Assembly: GCA_002329395.1 (NCBI GenBank)
Contig: DCTQ01000041.1
Coordinates: 1 to 6,420, forward strand
DNA from: Candidatus Avelusimicrobium alvi
GTDB taxonomy: Bacteria; Elusimicrobiota; Elusimicrobia; Elusimicrobiales; Elusimicrobiaceae
Length of the DNA: 6,420 nt
Direction: 5' to 3'
Made by a program: the position numbers and the translations under genes
Notes under the pieces: model-generated
What the model saw: only the letters and a program-made list of their open reading frames with translations
Database searches by the model: none
What the model was told of the DNA's origin: nothing
Shown here: positions 4,636-6,420 of the stretch, in pieces
Layout: each line of letters starts with the position of its first letter
Numbering within the stretch: position 1 is the first letter of the stretch

Positions 4636-5613
4636 TTATTTTTCGCGAATCAGACGAAAGCCCACCGCGGCGTACCCTTTGGCCGGATTGCGGGTTTCGT
4701 TTCTGTATTCGGTGCGGCAGCGGGTGCGCGCCGAATTCCAAGCGCCGCCTTTTACGGCCATAGCGCCGCTTCCCGTTTGGGCGTTTTTGGCGGTGGAGGT
4801 CCATTCCCACGCATTACCCCACATATCAATTGCTCCGGCGGCGGACAGCGTTTCGGAATAGGTATTCACCGCCGTCAGCCCTTTCTTTTCGCCGCAGTTC
4901 ATATCCGCATCTTTGGGCATATGCCCGGCGGCCAATTCCCATTCTTGTTCGGTGGGCAGGCGGTATACGGCTGTTCCGTCTTTTTTGGTCAGCCACTTAC
5001 AGTAGGCCAGCGCATCCTGGTAGGAAACATATACAACCGGGAAATTTTCCTCCCCGGCGGGTACCGCCCCGCCGGGCCAATTTTGGGGCGCCGGGCGGCC
5101 GGTGGCTTGTATAAAAACAGCATATTGTGCGTTGGTGACGGGCGTGTAAGCGATATACACGTTTTGTGCCGCTCCCAATACGGGCAGATATCCGTCCGCG
5201 GCGGTTCGGGCGGCGGGACGCAGGCGTTCGTCGGTAAAGCGGCTGAGCGTTTGGTTTACGCGGTTCTCCCGGTCTTTTAGCATTTCATCTACAATTTCCT
5301 GCATTTCTGTTATTTTGGACTTGTCCCGGGCCGTTTGTTTTAATTCTTCCAATTTGGCTTTTTTGCGCGCAACCACTTTGTCATAATTTTTTTCTACCTG
5401 TTTTCTTAAAGCCGCCAGGTTGGCTTCCGTCGGGTTTTTGCGGTAAGCGGCAATCAATTTTTGGGTTTCTTCGCTTAACTCCGGGCGTTCCTTTTCTATC
5501 GTACTGCTGTATTTAAAAGATTTGGCCTCCGGATTGACGCGTCTTTCGGCCGCCTCGCCGAAAGACATCAGTCCCACCAGAAATATAAGCGCTGTATATA
5601 AAATTCTTGCCAT
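4636..5613 (-). CDS. Exported SUMF1/FGE-fold protein with coiled-coil stalk, not a canonical formylglycine generator
   Basis: A 325-aa protein in three parts. Residues 1-23 form a signal peptide ending near EAAE. Residues about 40-130 are charged and helical (for example EKNYDKVVARKKAKLEELK, 74-92), probably coiled coil. Residues about 140-325 form an FGE-sulfatase (SUMF1) domain. Domain motifs are YTPVTNAQYAVF (156-167), PVVYVSYQDALAYCKWL (192-208), YRLPTEQEWELAA (217-229), DMWGNAWEWTS (263-273), VKGGAWNSARTRCR (287-300) and AAVGFRLI (315-322). In true FGE the copper-binding, catalytic pair is C-x4-C. Here Cys299 is present but the second position is Arg304, so sulfatase activation is unlikely. 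The fold is also used for other catalytic and for ligand-binding roles. The start is set by GGGGGG 4 nt upstream. No convincing promoter was found. Divergent from ppa. Confidence 0.82.
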   Translation of the reverse strand: MARILYTALIFLVGLMSFGEAAERRVNPEAKSFKYSSTIEKERPELSEETQKLIAAYRKNPTEANLAALRKQVEKNYDKVVARKKAKLEELKQTARDKSKITEMQEIVDEMLKDRENRVNQTLSRFTDERLRPAARTAADGYLPVLGAAQNVYIAYTPVTNAQYAVFIQATGRPAPQNWPGGAVPAGEENFPVVYVSYQDALAYCKWLTKKDGTAVYRLPTEQEWELAAGHMPKDADMNCGEKKGLTAVNTYSETLSAAGAIDMWGNAWEWTSTAKNAQTGSGAMAVKGGAWNSARTRCRTEYRNETRNPAKGYAAVGFRLIREK

Positions 5614-5718
5614 AACGCCCCCCTTGTTTTTTTAATATCTTCCCATATACAAACCCGAAAAGAAGCCGTTTATTGCACGGAGCTTTTATAATGCTGCGTG
5701 GAGCGGATGCGGCAGAAT

Positions 5719-5727
5719 TGCTATAAT
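5719..5727 (+). promoter_or_regulatory. Extended -10 promoter of ppa
   Basis: TG-C-TATAAT, an extended -10 element (TG at 5719-5720, TATAAT at 5722-5727). No good -35 lies 17 bp upstream, which an extended -10 does not need. The start would fall near 5734, giving a leader of about 24 nt. A second plus-strand TATAAT at 5687-5692 could be an additional weaker start. Confidence 0.55.
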
Positions 5728-5757
5728 CATAAATAGACTGTTAAAAAAGAGGTGCCG

Positions 5758-6333
5758 ATGTTTACTAATTTTAATCCCTGGCATCACGTGTCCCCCGGGA
5801 ACAAAGATACGCTTCCGGACGTCGTAAACGGTATTATTGAAATACCCAAAGGCACGCGCGCCAAGTATGAACTTGATAAAGAAAGCGGTCTGTTACGGCT
5901 GGACCGCGTGCTGTATTCTTCCGTCTATTATCCGGCCAACTACGGTTTTATTCCCCGTACGTACGGCGCGGATAAAGACCCGCTGGATATTCTTATCCTG
6001 TCCCAGGCCGAAGTGGTGCCGATGTGCATCGTGCCGGCGCGCGTGATTGGCGTAATGCGCATGCTGGACAACGGCGAAGCCGACGATAAAATCATCGGCG
6101 TAGCGCAGGGCGACCCGAACGTGAGCCACTATACCAATATTTCGGAATTGCCGGAACATTTGGTGTCGGAAACGATGAGCTTTTTTGAAGATTATAAAAA
6201 GCTGGAAAACAAGAGCGTGGTGGTGGAAAAAATCTTTGACAAAAAAACCGCCGTGCGGATTTTGCAGGAAGCGTTTATCGCTTACGAGGAGAAATTTGTA
6301 AATTACAGCAATTTTTCCCGCTGCTGCGAATAA
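5758..6333 (+). CDS. ppa: Inorganic pyrophosphatase, family I
   Basis: A 191-aa soluble metal-dependent hydrolase that splits pyrophosphate to two phosphates, pulling biosynthetic reactions forward. Numbered from the ATG, the motifs are [19 protein letters not shown] (26-44) with Glu28, Lys36 and Glu38, [19 protein letters not shown] (48-66) with Arg50, and [12 protein letters not shown] (70-81) with the metal-binding Asp72, Asp74 and Asp77. [12 protein letters not shown] (101-112) supplies further acidic ligands and Lys111, and [11 protein letters not shown] (142-152) carries Tyr146 and Lys147. These match the active-site set of the E. coli enzyme. The upstream GTG at 5752 would add two residues. 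The SD GAGG (5749-5752) overlaps that GTG and is spaced 5 nt from the ATG at 5758, so the ATG is the better start. Monocistronic, with its own promoter and terminator. Confidence 0.95.
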   Translation: MFTNFNPWHHVSPGNKDTLPDVVNGIIEIPKGTRAKYELDKESGLLRLDRVLYSSVYYPANYGFIPRTYGADKDPLDILILSQAEVVPMCIVPARVIGVMRMLDNGEADDKIIGVAQGDPNVSHYTNISELPEHLVSETMSFFEDYKKLENKSVVVEKIFDKKTAVRILQEAFIAYEEKFVNYSNFSRCCE

Positions 6334-6350
6334 ACGCCGCGCCGTCTTAT

Positions 6351-6388
6351 AAAAACCCCGGTGTTGCTTTCGGCGCGCCGGGGTTTTT
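6351..6388. terminator. Rho-independent terminator of ppa, possibly bidirectional
   Basis: AAAAACCCCGG (6351-6361) and CCGGGGTTTTT (6378-6388) are perfectly complementary, and the helix can extend inward by a few wobble pairs. It begins 17 nt after the ppa stop. The symmetric A and T tracts allow it to work for a convergent gene outside the window as well. The remaining bases, 6389-6420, contain only a 9-bp tandem duplication and no callable gene. Confidence 0.85.
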
Positions 6389-6420
6389 CAATGGCGTATA
6401 TGGCGTATGCGGCCAAACCG

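Noticed and set aside
4507..5280. 257-codon plus-strand open frame
   Set aside because: It is the antisense shadow of the SUMF1-like gene, whose signal peptide, domain motifs and ribosome binding site are clear. The shadow is rich in G and F with no recognisable domain.
5752..5757. GTG start for ppa
   Set aside because: The Shine-Dalgarno GAGG overlaps this codon, whereas it is correctly spaced for the ATG at 5758.
6391..6408. Tandem 9-bp repeat ATGGCGTAT and a possible end of a convergent minus-strand gene (TGA at 6390-6388)
   Set aside because: Two short copies can arise by chance, and about ten codons are too few to choose between the open minus-strand frames.

Overview
The window looks like chromosomal DNA of an anaerobic, Gram-negative-type bacterium with meso-diaminopimelate peptidoglycan. 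This is inferred from a meso-DAP dehydrogenase, two exported proteins with N-terminal signal segments, family I pyrophosphatase, and a small protein resembling the TM1266 ferredoxin-fold family often linked to [FeFe]-hydrogenase bacteria. The gene style (moderately high GC, many short rho-independent terminators, a SUMF1-domain protein with a coiled-coil stalk) would fit a gut Elusimicrobiota lineage. That assignment is a guess from general resemblance and was not tested. No mobile element, CRISPR array, tRNA or rRNA was seen.

Layout from left to right. At 1-19 the first codons of a minus-strand gene run off the window, with a good Shine-Dalgarno and a TATAAT box upstream. From about 481 down to 195 lies what I read as an independent minus-strand structured RNA gene. 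It has its own promoter (TTGCAA, 17 bp, TAAAAT), a chain of nearly perfect helices, a 12-bp long-range complementarity that makes a pseudoknot, and a U-tract terminator. It matches no RNA family I can name and is the main candidate for something undescribed. A second terminator at 545-578 closes the next operon.

From 3154 down to 627 is a tight three-gene minus-strand operon: an exported cyclophilin-like-fold protein, a DUF3737 beta-helix protein and a MalY/PatB-type C-S lyase. The genes are separated by 3 nt and by an ATGA overlap. Its promoter has a 19-bp spacer filled with a short dyad, the architecture used by MerR-family activators. Divergent from it, ddh (meso-diaminopimelate dehydrogenase) runs to 4293 on the plus strand and ends in a strong bidirectional terminator.

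That terminator is shared with a convergent minus-strand pair: a 77-aa TM1266-like protein with its own promoter, and upstream of it an exported SUMF1/FGE-fold protein that lacks one of the two catalytic cysteines of true formylglycine-generating enzymes. Divergent from this pair, ppa (inorganic pyrophosphatase) has an extended -10 promoter and ends in another strong hairpin terminator. The last 30 bases hold nothing I can call. Functionally, ddh (lysine/peptidoglycan precursor) and ppa are housekeeping. The patB operon and the structured RNA are the less conventional parts.
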